Shown one piece after another: positions 47,871 through 59,250 of a stretch of 64,000 bases of DNA. The DNA is taken from assembly GCA_027943335.1 (NCBI GenBank), contig BSBK01001879.1, forward strand, positions 1,446,501 to 1,510,500, written 5' to 3'. Position 1 is the stretch's first letter; each line of letters begins with the position of its first letter. Origin of the DNA: Chamaecyparis obtusa (lineage: Eukaryota > Streptophyta > Pinopsida > Cupressales > Cupressaceae). A program made the position numbers and the translations under genes. A model generated the notes under the pieces. That model had not been told where the DNA came from and made no database searches. It saw only the letters and a list, made by a program, of their open reading frames with translations.

Positions 47871-48276
47871 TGAGAGAAGAAGAAGACAGAAGTAGAAGGG
47901 TCTTTTCTGAAGTAAATTACAGAAAGGAAAAACACCCCCCCCACAATGTATAAATCAAACCCCCGTACAGCAAATAACTGAAAGCACAAAAAAAATAAGG
48001 AGAAAACCTGGACTCCAGAAGCAGAGAAGGAGCAAACAGAAGCCTCTACTTTGACGCTGAAAACAGGTACTCAAACGGCTGAATCAGCTAACGAAACCAG
48101 CATCATTGCGTCCGTCTCGGAAAGACCTTTCCGGTGATATATCATATGTCGATTTTTGAGTCCGTATGAGCCCTGTAGGAGCAAAAACGCCCAAGTACCC
48201 CCAAATGATAGCTCTCTGGAAAAAACTAGGGACGGCAAAAAATTTGACGGCCGTATGACCGTCACTGGGCCGTCGC

Positions 48277-48388
48277 TGACGTCAGCATGACGTCAGAATC
48301 GTACCACGCCGGAAAATTGACTGCCGCCGGAAAAATTTTTAAAAACGCCGGAAAAAAATTTTCCGGCAGGTGACGTCGGATGACGTCA
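48277..48388. promoter_or_regulatory. Cluster of TGACG(TCA) bZIP/TGA-factor-type sites
   Basis: TGACGTCA occurs at 48,277-48,284, 48,288-48,295 and 48,381-48,388, and TGACGTCG at 48,371-48,378. They form two close pairs, 11 and 10 bp apart, a spacing similar to plant as-1 elements. They lie inside the leader, downstream of the LTR promoter. Binding is inferred, not seen. Confidence 0.5.
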
Positions 48389-48389
48389 C

Positions 48390-48610
48390 CTGTGGCTGCC
48401 GCGGGTGGCGGGCCGGTGGCCGGGAAGCGGCTCCACCGGCAGCGGTGGCGCCCGGGCGGAGCGCGGGTGGCGGCCGGGCGGTGGGCGCGGCGGCGGCTGG
48501 GCGCGGCGGCGCGGCGGAGGCGCGCTGGCGGCGCGCTGGCCGGCAGCCGCTGCGGGCTGAGCGCTGGCGGCGCGCTGGCGGTGCGCTGGCGGCGCGCTGG
48601 CGGCGCGCCG
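48390..48610. repeat. GC/CpG-rich block with 11-bp tandem repeats
   Basis: About 220 bp almost free of A and T, sharply unlike the AT-rich surroundings. At its right end GCGCTGGCGGY is repeated four times without gaps (48,561-48,604), followed by a partial fifth unit. Confidence 0.85.
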
Positions 48611-48908
48611 AATTTTAAATAAAAAAAACTTTTTAACTGCGATTTCCGAGAATTTTTTCTCGATTTTCGAGCCGTACGGCCCTAGTAGGGCAAATTTTTC
48701 TCCTGAGGTCACGGAGGCCAAACTGGGTCATGTTTTATATGATTTCGACTCTCCCGAACCTTCTGAACGCAATGGCGGAGTCTGTTTCTGCTCAATCTGC
48801 TCCAAAAGATCGTGCCTCCCTCAAAGTGACAGAAAACCCCAGAAACAAGCTGTGGCTGTCGTCTTCGAATCCAGGCTTCAAAAACTTCAACCTCGGCAGC
48901 GGCAGGGA

Positions 48909-48921
48909 GGCTCTGATACCA
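48909..48921 (-). other. Primer-binding site (initiator tRNA-Met type)
   Basis: On the minus strand TGGTATCAGAGCC directly follows the LTR end CTTACA. It matches the complement of the 3' end of plant initiator tRNA-Met used by most plant copia elements. Confidence 0.92.
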
Positions 48922-49094
48922 TGTAAGATTTCACAAATGTGCAAATCCACAAAAAACCAAGATCACCTGCAAGCAAAATACCAGAAGCTGGAGCGAAAAC
49001 CTAAGAGAGAGAGAGAGCAAGGGTTTTGAGAATCTCAGCGGTGTGAGAGCAAAATTGTATTCCCAAAAGTATGAACAATAATTACAAAAAGCGG

Positions 49095-49116
49095 CTTATA
49101 AGGTGAGAAACCCTAA
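49095..49116 (-). promoter_or_regulatory. Predicted core promoter of young copia LTR (TATA and telo-box)
   Basis: CTTATAAG preceded (minus sense) by TTAGGGTTT within 10 bases. The position, roughly mid-LTR and upstream of the CT-rich stretch, is right for a U3/R boundary. No transcription data. Confidence 0.4.
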
Positions 49117-49144
49117 AGCCGGAGAAAGCTAGGTTTGTGCATTT

Positions 49145-49170
49145 AATAATTAATAAACTTATTAATTATT
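49145..49170. repeat. Perfect 12-bp palindrome in U3
   Basis: Arms AATAATTAATAA and TTATTAATTATT separated by AC; the same in the other LTR at 43,505-43,530. Confidence 0.85.
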
Positions 49171-49274
49171 ATGCACCTAAATGACAAGCTTAAGTGAAAA
49201 AAGAATAATAGTGACCTTTAATAATTAAATCAGATAGACTTAATTATAAAGGTAAATATACTATTACTCTAACA

Positions 49275-49279
49275 TATAA
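49275..49279. other. Target-site duplication, right (TATAA)
   Basis: Identical to 43,277-43,281. Confidence 0.9.
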
Positions 49280-51675
49280 TACATGAAACCATCAAATGGT
49301 ATTACAAAACCATGGGCTAAAAACTACTTATAAAGTAATGCCTAGATATTATCTCCACTCAAAAATTCCCTATGATGTGTCAAAACACACCAACATGTGT
49401 ATCTCTCCCTTTTACAACTCATTTATGTGTTCAACACACTTTTACATTTCCATTTTTAGGATACCCAACTTTCAGAGGCCATAAATTTTGAACTAAGTCT
49501 TCAATTGATGAATTGTTTAAATTGCTAGAAACATTGTGACATGTTCTATCAAATTTTAACTAGGAAAGCCTGTTACAAACATTTTTAGACTATTTTGGAG
49601 CCTCTAAAGCCTTCAAAATTGAATTCATAAAATTTCTTAACCAACTTCAAAAACAAAAAACTTTAATATATTATTACCTATAATTTTGACCCTTGAAATA
49701 TTCCAAAATTTGAGTTATCTTATGTCATCTAGAAGAAATAACCCTTCTTTAACCTTCACTTCTTATTTGATTAATTTTACTATCACCACTCCATAATTCA
49801 TATTCTTTTGATTAGAGGATATTGTTTAGTGTTCAACTATACATGTTGTGACTCATAAGTCACTCATAATAAGAAATGTGCAGGATTTTTGTTGAGGAAA
49901 TTGAGTTTTGGAGCCCAAGGTGATAGAGTTTAAAAAATTGGTTTGCTGATTCTAGAATAGGTGTCGATACCTAAAAGACCAACTAGAACCAAAAGCATTG
50001 GTATGGTACTAATGTTGCAAAATTCAACTCCAAAACTTGATGGAAACTTTTAAAATTTTTAGAGCCCAACCCATCATATAGAACTAAAAAGGAGTTTCAG
50101 TCATTTAAAAAAAGTTATGAATCAACCCTCGACTTCCAAAACCTTTTTCAAAAGCAACCAATTTAAAGGTTGGAGTCTATAAAGTCAATTATTTTGAGAT
50201 TTTTATTTTGTCAAAACCTAACACAATTCATGGAACAACCAAAAAGTATGACATCTCCTTTCATTGACATTTTGTACAAGTTTTTAAATTGGCATAGATT
50301 TTTTACCAAGTTCCTAAATCTCTATCAGAAATTGACTCACTACCCAAACTTAAAGTAATGCAAAATCCCAAAAATAAAGTTAAAATCAAAGATACATGTC
50401 CATCTAAAAAGATTATAACTCCTTCAATTATTATTTTGGATCCTCGATATGGTTGCATCTTTCCAACTTGTGAGGAAATGAAGAATCATCACTAAGATAT
50501 CAAATGTATATCGAAAGGGCATCAAAAATAATTGCATATTGGGGAAGAGTTAAAAGAATTTGCAAAAGTGATGATAGAATAGTTAGATGAGGGATGAAGC
50601 TAACTAAGGAAATAGCAACATGTTCAATTGGTCAATATTCACAAGTTCAATTTAATTTTATAGCATGTTAAATGCATTAATGTACTAAATGAAATGACCA
50701 ATCTCTCAACTTTCCATTGTGGAGAGAGCATTAAAGTTCCATGATGATATTGATTTTGGTTGCTTATAATTTTGTTGGTATTCTAAGCGACAACTATTAA
50801 GGGGTCATCAAGGCCATTCCATGACAATGGAGAAGCAATAATGACTAAGGGATTCAACTATTTCCATTGCTCTAGCTATGACATCTTCAGTGGTTTCACA
50901 TCTACGGTGAAGAATGTAGCAGAAGAAAATTTGGGGCACACTTCTTTAGATTCTATTTTATCGAAGTGGCTACAGTATACAACCAACCTTTCAAGTAAAA
51001 TAGATAGCAATATCTCTTAAGTAAGGTGTAAGGCTCCCTCTACGGGTCCAACTAATGATGTGAATTAGAAGTCACTGCTCTTTCTTTGTAGTGCCACTTC
51101 AACCCTATCTTAGTAAGAAGGTAACATAATCTTGGACCTTGGTCTGAAAGTGGTATGAGGTAAGCATAGTTGATATATAATGTTAGTTGTTATAGCTAGA
51201 AATGTATGTTAGTACTAAGTGCATAGTTCTAATGTTAATGGATGATTGATGTTGTTATTTTAATGTTGATTCTTTATGAGGATTTTATGTAGAGATGTGA
51301 TTTGGCATTGGCAAGCTTCATTGTGCTATCTATATTTGTGTGGCTGTGCCTCTCTTGTATTTGGTATGAGTTATGTCTAATGATCTTATATGAGTGAAGG
51401 CTATGTGATTATGATCTTTATGATGTTGTATTAGTGCTTTTGTATTGCTAATACTATGGTTAGGGAATTTATGTTATGTTGGTTACTATGATTAATGGTA
51501 TCTAATGTTTTGATTAATTAAAAATAGGTTTTGAAAGGACCCAAAACCTTGTACAATAACTCAAAAGATATAGCAATAAAAGGCTCAAATACAATAGTAG
51601 AGACCACCAGCACAGCAGAGGGAACTACCACCAAAAAAACCCACACCAAGGGACAATAGTCATTAAAAAGGGACC
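49280..51675. other. No recognisable gene
   Basis: AT-rich, stop-rich DNA. The last part (about 51,500-51,675) follows the LINE ORF1 end on the minus strand and may be its 3' tail, but I cannot fix an end. Nothing else recognised. Confidence 0.5.
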
Positions 51676-52487
51676 TTACAATTTATATTTAGAGCCACCC
51701 TTGTAGGACCAAAGATTCATATCCAAAGGAGGAATGGATGGCTTAGGTTTCTTTCCTTTCATAGTTGTCCAACTGTCCTCTAACTTAGCACCATCATTCA
51801 GCCAAACCCCTGAAGAAATAGAATAATAGCCGACCAGAGTAGAATCAGAACCAAACAACACAATCTCCCTAGGAGAAACTAGTTTGGGTGAGCTCAAAGC
51901 AGTAGCAGGCTGGATAGAAAAGTCAACAGTTTGGACATCAACATCAACCATAGCATCATTAGTCTGGATAGCAATAGCAGGCTGGACAGTAAAGTCAATA
52001 GTCTGGACAACAATGTAGCCATAGCAACATCAGATCCTGCAAACACAGCCAGAACTGGTTGAGCCAAAACATCACCTATCATAGCACCACTTCCCTTAGA
52101 AGAAAGAACCTCCTGAGAAGAACCCACAACCTGCTTACTAATCTCAGCTAAAGATTTATTCACAGTATAATGTTCGGTAGAGACACCTGACCACCAAGAG
52201 GGCGGTCATTTTGATTTTACCTTCTCAAAAACACATCGAGGAGCCACATGGCCAGTCAAATGACATTTCTTGCAATGGAAGAGAATACCCTCATAATCCA
52301 GAGATTGTATCCAAGAACCCCGAGGAGAGTCCAGGCAAATTTTATCAAGGAGACCCTTAGAAACATCCATCTCAACAAGGATGAGAGAAAAAGTTGAATG
52401 AAGAACATCAAAGGTTGTCGAATCCACAATTTGGAAATCCCCAAGAGCATCCCCCACAAATTCAAAAACAAAATCTAACCAAAGATG
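51676..52487 (-). pseudogene. LINE (L1-type) ORF1 fragment with zinc knuckle
   Basis: The minus strand from 52,487 reads HLWLDFVFEFVGDALGDF and then VSKGLLDKICLDSPRGSW, followed by L-D-Y-E-G-I-L-F-H-C-x2-C-x4-H-x4-C (near 52,300-52,230), the knuckle and preceding strand typical of plant L1-type ORF1 proteins (nucleic-acid-binding chaperone of the retrotransposon RNP). A frame change near 52,000 leads to a Ser/Asp-rich C-terminal part ending in a stop at 51,676. It contains a near-duplicate V-Q-T-(I/V)-D-F block. The N-terminus is cut by the LTR starting at 52,488; the twelve residues before H in the longest frame come from that LTR. No ORF2 in the window. Confidence 0.7.
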
Positions 52488-54291
52488 TGTCATGCCCCGC
52501 AAGGGAACCGGGGAAGAGAACATAGATTCTCTTTGTAAAAGAAAACCTAAGTAATGATTTATGATTAAATTTTGAATTTTTAAAAGAATTATATAAATAA
52601 AACATAGATTAACTTAGATTCCTCCAAAGGTTCCCTTCTTATTTAGTGTACAAATAATTTAAGTCCATATAGTGTACTAACAACTTGATTTACTTCTTAA
52701 GCAAATTACATCACAACATTTGTTGATTCTTTATAAAGAAATACAAAGTACTTTTATTTCAAATGTCATTTAAATCCATCTACATTCCTAAGTATCCTTT
52801 ATGAACAATATAACTTTTAAAGCAAGTAGAATCATCTAAATCATTTGATACATTACAAATATTACATTTGTTTTTCAATAGCTTTTCGCTTAATCAACAA
52901 TAATGAGAAACATACTACTTTACTTGGAATGTTACAAAATCCTTTTCTTTTCAACATACATCATATACATAAAGTTTGTGTTTTCCCTTTTCCCTTTTTT
53001 CTAAGTCTACCCATTCCAAATACATCATTTTGAAATACATTAATGATTACATTACATTCATCTCCTCTTGGGAGGTAATAATAAATTTACATCCTGAAAG
53101 ATAAATACAAGTCTTCATTCTTCAAAACTAGAACACTATGCAAGCATGAATCCTTAAGCACTCCATCTGCAAAAAGTACCTCGATAAAAATATTTACCAC
53201 CCAACCACGTGGATACCAAAAGGCCCACTCCCCTATGCTAGGAGATAAACACCAAGGTCCACAACGAAGGGATAGCTAGGCCATACCTAGGGTTGGGTAA
53301 CCTTTCCCAAATAGCAAATGAAAAGAAGATCAAAGTATAAATTTTTTCCCAAAGGTTCTAAGGCTTGGTAGAAACTCTAAGAAAAAACCTAAGTGACTGT
53401 CATCGAATAGCCCTCACCCCTTGGGTTGTCCTGGTACTAGCCACTCTGGGCCTCGGCCCCCAAGTAGGCACATGCGAAACTGAATGTCTTTCATACAAAC
53501 AAGCACCATTTGATCATACCTATGCATAGGCACCTTCTCCCACTCCCATCCATAGCCTTTACTAGCACTAATGGCATGGGTGAGGCATATATTAATATTT
53601 TTAGTGTTTTAACCCATTCCCATAAGTTTTAGTTAAATTATCACTTGTTAAATAACTATTCAATCAGTTATCCTAGTACTAGCCACTTAGGGCCCTGGCC
53701 TCGCACTAAGAGCCACTCACTTAGTGTTCTTAGGTTTTCTACCCTTAACCCACACATCACATACACATCATACATGAAATAAAACACATCTTAAACACTT
53801 TTGAGAACTTACATCAAAGAATAGAAAAGAATAGGAGAGTTTAGGGATGTTTAGGAAAATTAGGAGCATTTAGGGAGGCCTAGAATGGTCATGATCCTCC
53901 TAGACAATCCTAAACCCTAATTATGCTTCCTACACACATCCTAACCCTATTAAAGCATCTAAACACACCATATGACCTCCACTAAACAAGTAATGAATCT
54001 ATATAAATTTTACACAAAATTCCATATGCCAAAACACAATGCTCCATAAAACCTCCTGTACCTGAAATTTAACTAAGTCTGATTTTTTTGAAAATTCTAA
54101 AATCTAGAAGTTGCAACTTATTTCCTATGAAGTTGAAACCTATCTCAAACATCCTGAAAGGTACCTAATTTCTTTATACAAGTATAACTTAAAATATACG
54201 AAATTAAAGTATCAAACTATTATAAAACTTAAAGTATAAGAAATTAAAGTATTAAACTATTATAAAGTGCATACTCTTATACTTGTATAAC

Positions 54292-54437
54292 GCGTGACAT
54301 AAAATTAAATATAAAACTATTTATATTTAATGGCATAAAACTATTTAAAAATACCATGCATAAAGCGTGACATACAATTAAATATAAAACTATTTATATT
54401 TAATGGCATAAAACTATTTATAAATGTCGCCCATATT
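54292..54437. repeat. 73-bp tandem repeat, two copies
   Basis: GCGTGACATA(A/C)AATTAAAT... recurs at 54,292 and 54,365 with the remainder of the unit nearly identical; also present near 63,113-63,260 in the other LTR. Confidence 0.75.
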
Positions 54438-54682
54438 GTTTCATGACAGCAATAGTCTAATGATAGAAAAATTAAAATATAAATACTGCACGTATTGTTG
54501 TATGACAGAAAAATAAATATATATAACCCTAATCTGGATGCCAGAAAACAATAATATATTAACAACCGTGGGCACAAATATAATGATATTATATTTCTAT
54601 AAGCGATTGGCATAATACAACAACTGCCCTAAGACAATAATATAGGAACAACGGCTGGCATAATACAATATTATATTTGTAT

Positions 54683-54796
54683 AAACGGCTGACAGAATAC
54701 AATAATATAGCATAAACATTAAACGGCTGATAGAATACAATAATATAGCATAAACATTAAACGGCTGACAGAATACAATAATACAACATAAACATT
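54683..54796. repeat. 38-bp tandem repeat, three copies
   Basis: AAACGGCTGA(C/T)AGAATACAA starts at 54,683, 54,721 and 54,759. The other LTR has the same array near 63,500-63,612. Confidence 0.75.
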
Positions 54797-56497
54797 CTGC
54801 AACATAAGGAGACAAACAAAACATATACAGAAACATTCAAATAGATCTAAAAATATACATAATAGAAAAGAGAATTATCTCTCAGAATGGATTCCAACTT
54901 GGAGTCCTGTGGGAATTAGTTGATGAAGGACAATCCAATCCTCTAAATCTCTTCCAGCACTCCTTCAAATCCTTCTGGATGCAACCTCCAGCCTCTACCT
55001 GAAACAACCAAATGTCAAACTCAGAGAATAATGAATTCTCTCCTCACAAATATAATTTTCCTACAAGCATAATACTAATCTTGTTATCATTTCTTCTCCA
55101 ATCAACTCCCCTCACACGAGTAATCTCTCCTATATATAGATTGGACAGAGTAGTTGCACAGGTAATCCAACTGATGCAACCATCCCAAATATCCATCAGT
55201 TAATAGTTAGGCTTAAACAATATTATTAAAGCCTTTCTCGAAAGAGATATAACTATATTTACCTTTTACCATAATCTAATTTATGTTTCCTTTATTTAAG
55301 GAAGGTAATAGTAATTATTATTTACAACACATTTACCATACCATTAACTTATTTAATTTTTTATTAATATAATGCAATAATTACTTACTCACCAACAATT
55401 TTATATATATATGCATATGTGTGCACCCATATGCCTATGTGTACATATATTATTATTATAAAACATATTATTTATTCATACACTAATCCATATCCTTTGC
55501 AAAATATAATAATGATATATATATATATTAGGTAACTACTAACATAAGTTGGATTTTTACCACTATTATTAAAACATTTATTATTAATATTGCCATAGAC
55601 ATCATATTATTATAAAATATTATTAATACCATAAATTCTTTATTATTATTGATATTAAAATCACATTATTTGATTGCATACTAACTCATTCCTAACAAGA
55701 TACACTAGTACATATAAGTAACTTCTAATAACTATAAATTACTAAATCATACCCTTATATGAACAATAATTCACATCAATAATCTACTAACAAAAATTGA
55801 ACATACCATGAAGACAATTAGAGCTACCACACTCAAAACCTCATTCTCAATGAATGCAAAAGACAAGAAACCAGCTACAAGATCCAAAAAACCAACAAAC
55901 TGAGAGGACACATAAATACATCATCCACACAAGGGACTGACTCAAGAACTCCCCACCTAAGGATAAAAGGATCGGAGGTAGAGTTCCTTCCTATGGAACC
56001 TGGTGATATCTCTGTAACAACAACAACGATTGAGGATTTTGAGGGATTTCTCAGACTTGTGAAGCCAAGTGGAGATGATAATTGGTACCTGCACTCCTAC
56101 ATCACCAAGAAGAGATACATGGATATATATGGATATACATACAAATCAAATATATGCAAGAAGATGACCAAGATCAATACATCATGTGGACCTCCACTAA
56201 GTGAGTAACTACGACTTTGTCCTGAGTCATGAAAACACATCAAACACATATCCATGAAACATAAAACATCATGATAATGGTTAGATTCAAATTCTTGGGT
56301 TAGCTCCATAAAACATATAAAGATAGATGGTTTTCTCATGTTATAAACATATAAATGATAACCATAAATGAGCATATCAATCATCTGATAAACATATTAT
56401 CATCCACAAAATAGAAATGTAAATATATATTTATAACCATCATAATAGAATGTCCAAATCAGAAAGTCCAAGTATTACCATAGGAGAGGGTCTTACA

Positions 56498-56509
56498 TCC
56501 TCCCCCCTT
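56498..56509 (-). other. Polypurine tract of the chromovirus
   Basis: Minus strand AAGGGGGGAGGA directly before the LTR start TGTAAG. Confidence 0.8.
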
Positions 56510-56519
56510 AGAGTTAGGC

Positions 56520-57960
56520 TTACTCCTGGAATCCTACAAATAGATATGGATAAGCATCTCTTAGTCTAGCAGTGTCCTCCCATGTAGCGAAGGAATCATC
56601 TTTGGGGTTCCATTGGACCCTTGCCTGATTTATGGTGTGACCCCTGAGGGTCAGTATCCACTGCTGCAAAATGTGTACTGGCTCTAAAGCTAGTTGCCCG
56701 TCTGCTACCTGTAATGCATTCCAATCCAAAACATGAGTCACATCAGGAATATATTTTCTAATAACTAAAACATGAAATACATCATGAATACAAGCAAGGC
56801 TAGGCATCAAGGCAAGCCAATAAGCTACTGGTCCTATCCTCTCTAGGACCTCAAAAGGGCCAACAAATCGAGGTGCCAACTTGGAGCCTTTTCCATAATG
56901 GATTGGACACTTTCATGGATGGACCCTCAAAAAGACTCTATCACCAAGAGTGAAGTGTACATCAGTCCTAAGAGCATCAACATACTTCTTCTACCTATCC
57001 TGAGCTATCATAATATGCTCTCTAATACACTTGATCTGCTACTCCATATCCTATAACATCTTAGGGCCTAGAAGTACCCTTTCCTCCAATTGGTCCTAGC
57101 TTAAGAGGGTGCGGCATGGACAGCCATAAAAAGCCTGAAAAGGGGTCATACCTATCAAACTATGATAACCATTATTATAAGAAAACTCTACCAAATATAG
57201 ATACTCTTCCCAATGGGTCTGTCTATCCATAACATACATTCTGAGCATTTCCTCAAGAACCTGATTGACTCACTCCTTCTACCCATTTGTCTTGAGGTGA
57301 TAGGTTGAACTAACCTGAGTCCCTAAAGTGTGTTGAAGTGAAGTCCAAAGAGCCAATGTGAATACTGGATCATGATCAGATATGATTTTCCTAAGAATAC
57401 TGTGGAGTCTCACAATGTCCATCATGAATACTCTGGCTACAGAAGCTTCTAAGTAGGAGGACTGGATGGAAGAAAAATAGGCTACCTTGGTGAGTCTATC
57501 AACTGTCACCATGATAGCATTGTGTCTCCTAGGAGTAACTAGAAGTCCCATAATAAAATCAATGGAAATAATATCCTATTTCCATTATGGCACTAGGTGA
57601 GGTTGCAATAGACCAGCGGGGTTTTGATGCTCTTCTTTCACTCTCTAACATTCCAAACATCTAGCCATGTAGTCTATAATATCTATCTTCATTATTGACC
57701 AATAGTACAACTGGCATAGGTCAACATACATTTTCTTCACCCTAGGATGTTCTGAATAGGGATCCTTGTGGCTTTCTAAAAGGATAAGCGCACGAAGATC
57801 TCCTACCATGGGCACATAGATTCTATTTTGTTGTCGCAACAACCCAAGCGTATCTAAGGAATATCTTGAGAAGTGACCTTCCAAGGGTCTTCCTAACTCT
57901 ATTTCTACCTTAACCTCCTAAAACCAAGAGTTGAAAATGAGAGCCTCCCTGATTCTTTTC
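56520..57960 (-). pseudogene. Integrase with chromodomain-like C-terminus
   Basis: From right to left: the H2C2 region 57,884-57,645 (ESHKDPYSEHP...ARCLEC), the core 57,551-57,279 (VTVDRLTKVAYF, then ISDHDPVFT), and the C-terminal region 56,879-56,520 (APRFVGPFEVLERIGPVAY, HDVFHVLVIRKY, then a chromodomain-like VQWNPKDDSFATWED...YPYLF). All three blocks share one frame but are separated by stops. The first catalytic Asp region and the final Glu of the core lie in broken sequence. The chromodomain-like tail, thought to guide insertion toward certain chromatin in this clade, places the element among plant chromoviruses. It is inactive. Confidence 0.8.
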
Positions 57961-58139
57961 TCCAAATCTGTTCTAAGGGATAGTGCTGATAAAACATGTC
58001 TATGTCTGCTCAAAGCATTTACCACCACATTCATCTTTCCTTGGATGTACTTAACCTTGAACTCATATTCACATAAGAATTCCATCCTCCTGCGTTGTAT
58101 AGCATTGAGGTTAGGTTGAGAGAAGATGTACTAAAGGCT

Positions 58140-58560
58140 TCAATGATCTGTTTGGAGTTCAAATTTGTGACCCAACAGAAAGTGTCTCCACTTTACCAAG
58201 GCATGAACTAATGTTTCAAGTTCTAGATCATGGGTGGGGTATTTGAGCTCATGATCTTTAAGCTTCCTAGCCTCATAAGCTAAAACTTGTCCTTCTTTCA
58301 TAAGAACCACCCCAATCCCTTCTAGTGAGGCATCTGTGCAAACTACGAAGTTTCCTGATGGTTTGGGAACCACCAAGATTGGAGCACTAGTTAATCTTTC
58401 CTTCAAAGATTGGAAAGAGGCCTCACATTTTTCTGACCAAATAAACTTATTACCTTTCCTTTGCAAGGAAGTAATGGGATGAGCTATCTGAGAGAACTCT
58501 CTAACAAACCATTTGTAATACCTAGCTAGTCCCATAAAGCTATGAACTTTGGGGATGTTA
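58140..58560 (-). pseudogene. RT connection and RNase H of chromovirus
   Basis: One 131-codon open block: GLARYYKWFVREFSQIA and FIWSEKCEASFQSLKE (RT thumb/connection), then VVCTDASLEGIGVVL with the first RNase H Asp, LAYEARKLKDHE and the block LVHALVKWRHFLLGHKFELQTDH. The landmarks are in the canonical order of Ty3/gypsy RNase H. The block ends at Q-T-D-H, where the final catalytic Asp is present. It continues the RT at 58,622 after a frame change and is followed by the integrase. Confidence 0.8.
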
Positions 58561-58599
58561 GTCAGAGTTGGTCACTCCACTATGGATTGAATTTTGCCT

Positions 58600-59250
58600 A
58601 GGTCAACAATGATTCCATTTCCTAAAATGACGTGTCCAAGATACTTAACCTCTGTCTGAAAGAATTCACACTTTTGGCATTGGCATAAAGTTGATTTTCT
58701 CTAAGACACTGCAATACTTGGCAAAGATGAACCTCATGTTCTTCAAGAGTTTTGGAGAACACTAAGATATCATCTAAGAAAACTATCACAAATTTATCCA
58801 AGTTCATTCTAAAAACTCCATTGGTTAGCTCATGAATATAGAAGGAGCATTCGTTAACCCAAATGGTACCACAGTAAACTCATAGTGACCATACCTGGTA
58901 TGGAAATCTCTTCAATGAATATTGGCTTCCTGAATTCAAAGTTGATGGTATCCTGACTTGAGATCAATTTTTAAAAATATTTTTGCCCCTTTCATTTGAT
59001 CAAATAGATCATAAATGCGGGGTAAGGGATATTCATTCTTGATTGTGACTTTAATGAGTTGACGATAGTCAATGCATAATTGAAGAGAGTCATCTTTCTT
59101 CTTCACAAATATTACTAGTGCACCCCATGGTAACACACTGGGTCTGATAAATCCTTTTTCCAAAAGGCCTTCCAACTAAAGCTTGATTTCTCCAAGTTCT
59201 TGTGTGGTCATCTGGTATGGAGCTTTGGAGATTGGTTCTACTCCTAGAAC
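58600..59250 (-). pseudogene. Reverse transcriptase of chromovirus
   Basis: Block 59,175-58,936 reads [39 protein letters not shown] and [13 protein letters not shown], where the Asp in K-I-D-L is the first catalytic one. Block 58,807-58,622 carries VIVFLDDILVFSKTLEEH with the F-L-D-D catalytic pair. The two blocks are in different frames, with stops between, so the enzyme is dead although the catalytic residues survive. The wording is typical of plant Ty3/gypsy chromoviruses. Protease lies to the right. Confidence 0.85.

Larger units (their letters stand above)
47871..48908 (-). other. 5' leader of young copia
   Basis: About 1.04 kb between PBS and the gag-pol ATG, long for a copia element. 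It holds the TGACGTCA cluster (48,277-48,388) and the GC/CpG-rich block (48,390-48,610). Open frames on either strand there start at non-ATG codons and are Ala/Arg/Pro-rich, so I do not call them genes. Confidence 0.7.
43282..49274 (-). mobile_element. Young, structurally complete Ty1/copia retrotransposon (5,993 bp)
   Basis: Two 353-bp LTRs (43,282-43,634 and 48,922-49,274) differ at a single base (A at 43,410, C at 49,050), apart from which I found no difference. In element sense (minus) they start TGTTAGAG and end AATCTTACA. A TATAA duplication flanks the element. The PBS TGGTATCAGAGCC touches the 5' LTR, a 9-base polypurine tract touches the 3' LTR, and one uninterrupted gag-pol frame of 1,342 codons lies between. 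The element is visibly GC-richer than its surroundings. All structural parts needed for autonomous activity are present; whether it is transcribed cannot be seen here. Confidence 0.97.
48922..49274 (-). repeat. 5' LTR of young copia (promoter LTR)
   Basis: 353 bp. Minus-strand features: a perfect 12-bp inverted repeat with 2-bp spacer (49,145-49,170, AATAATTAATAA arms), a TATA-like CTTATAAG (about 49,095-49,102), a telo-box AAACCCTAA (49,108-49,116, plus reading) and a CT/GA run near 49,002-49,018 in R/U5. Termini TG...CA. Confidence 0.95.
52488..56497 (-). repeat. 3' LTR, 4,010 bp
   Basis: Plus start TGTCATGCCCCGC, plus end GGGTCTTACA next to the polypurine tract, so in element sense it runs TGTAAGACCC to CATGACA. 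It contains two tandem arrays (54,292-54,437 and 54,683-54,796). No gene supported inside; the minus-strand hydrophobic frames near 54,341-54,836 come from the repeat arrays. Confidence 0.8.

Noticed and set aside
48370..48721. Ala/Arg/Pro-rich frames on both strands in the copia leader
   Set aside because: They arise from the absence of A/T-containing stops in GC-rich repeat DNA. The minus frame lacks an ATG start, and the 11-bp unit shifts phase.
54683..54796. Short repeats as a CRISPR array
   Set aside because: Units are contiguous tandem copies without unique spacers, in a plant LTR.
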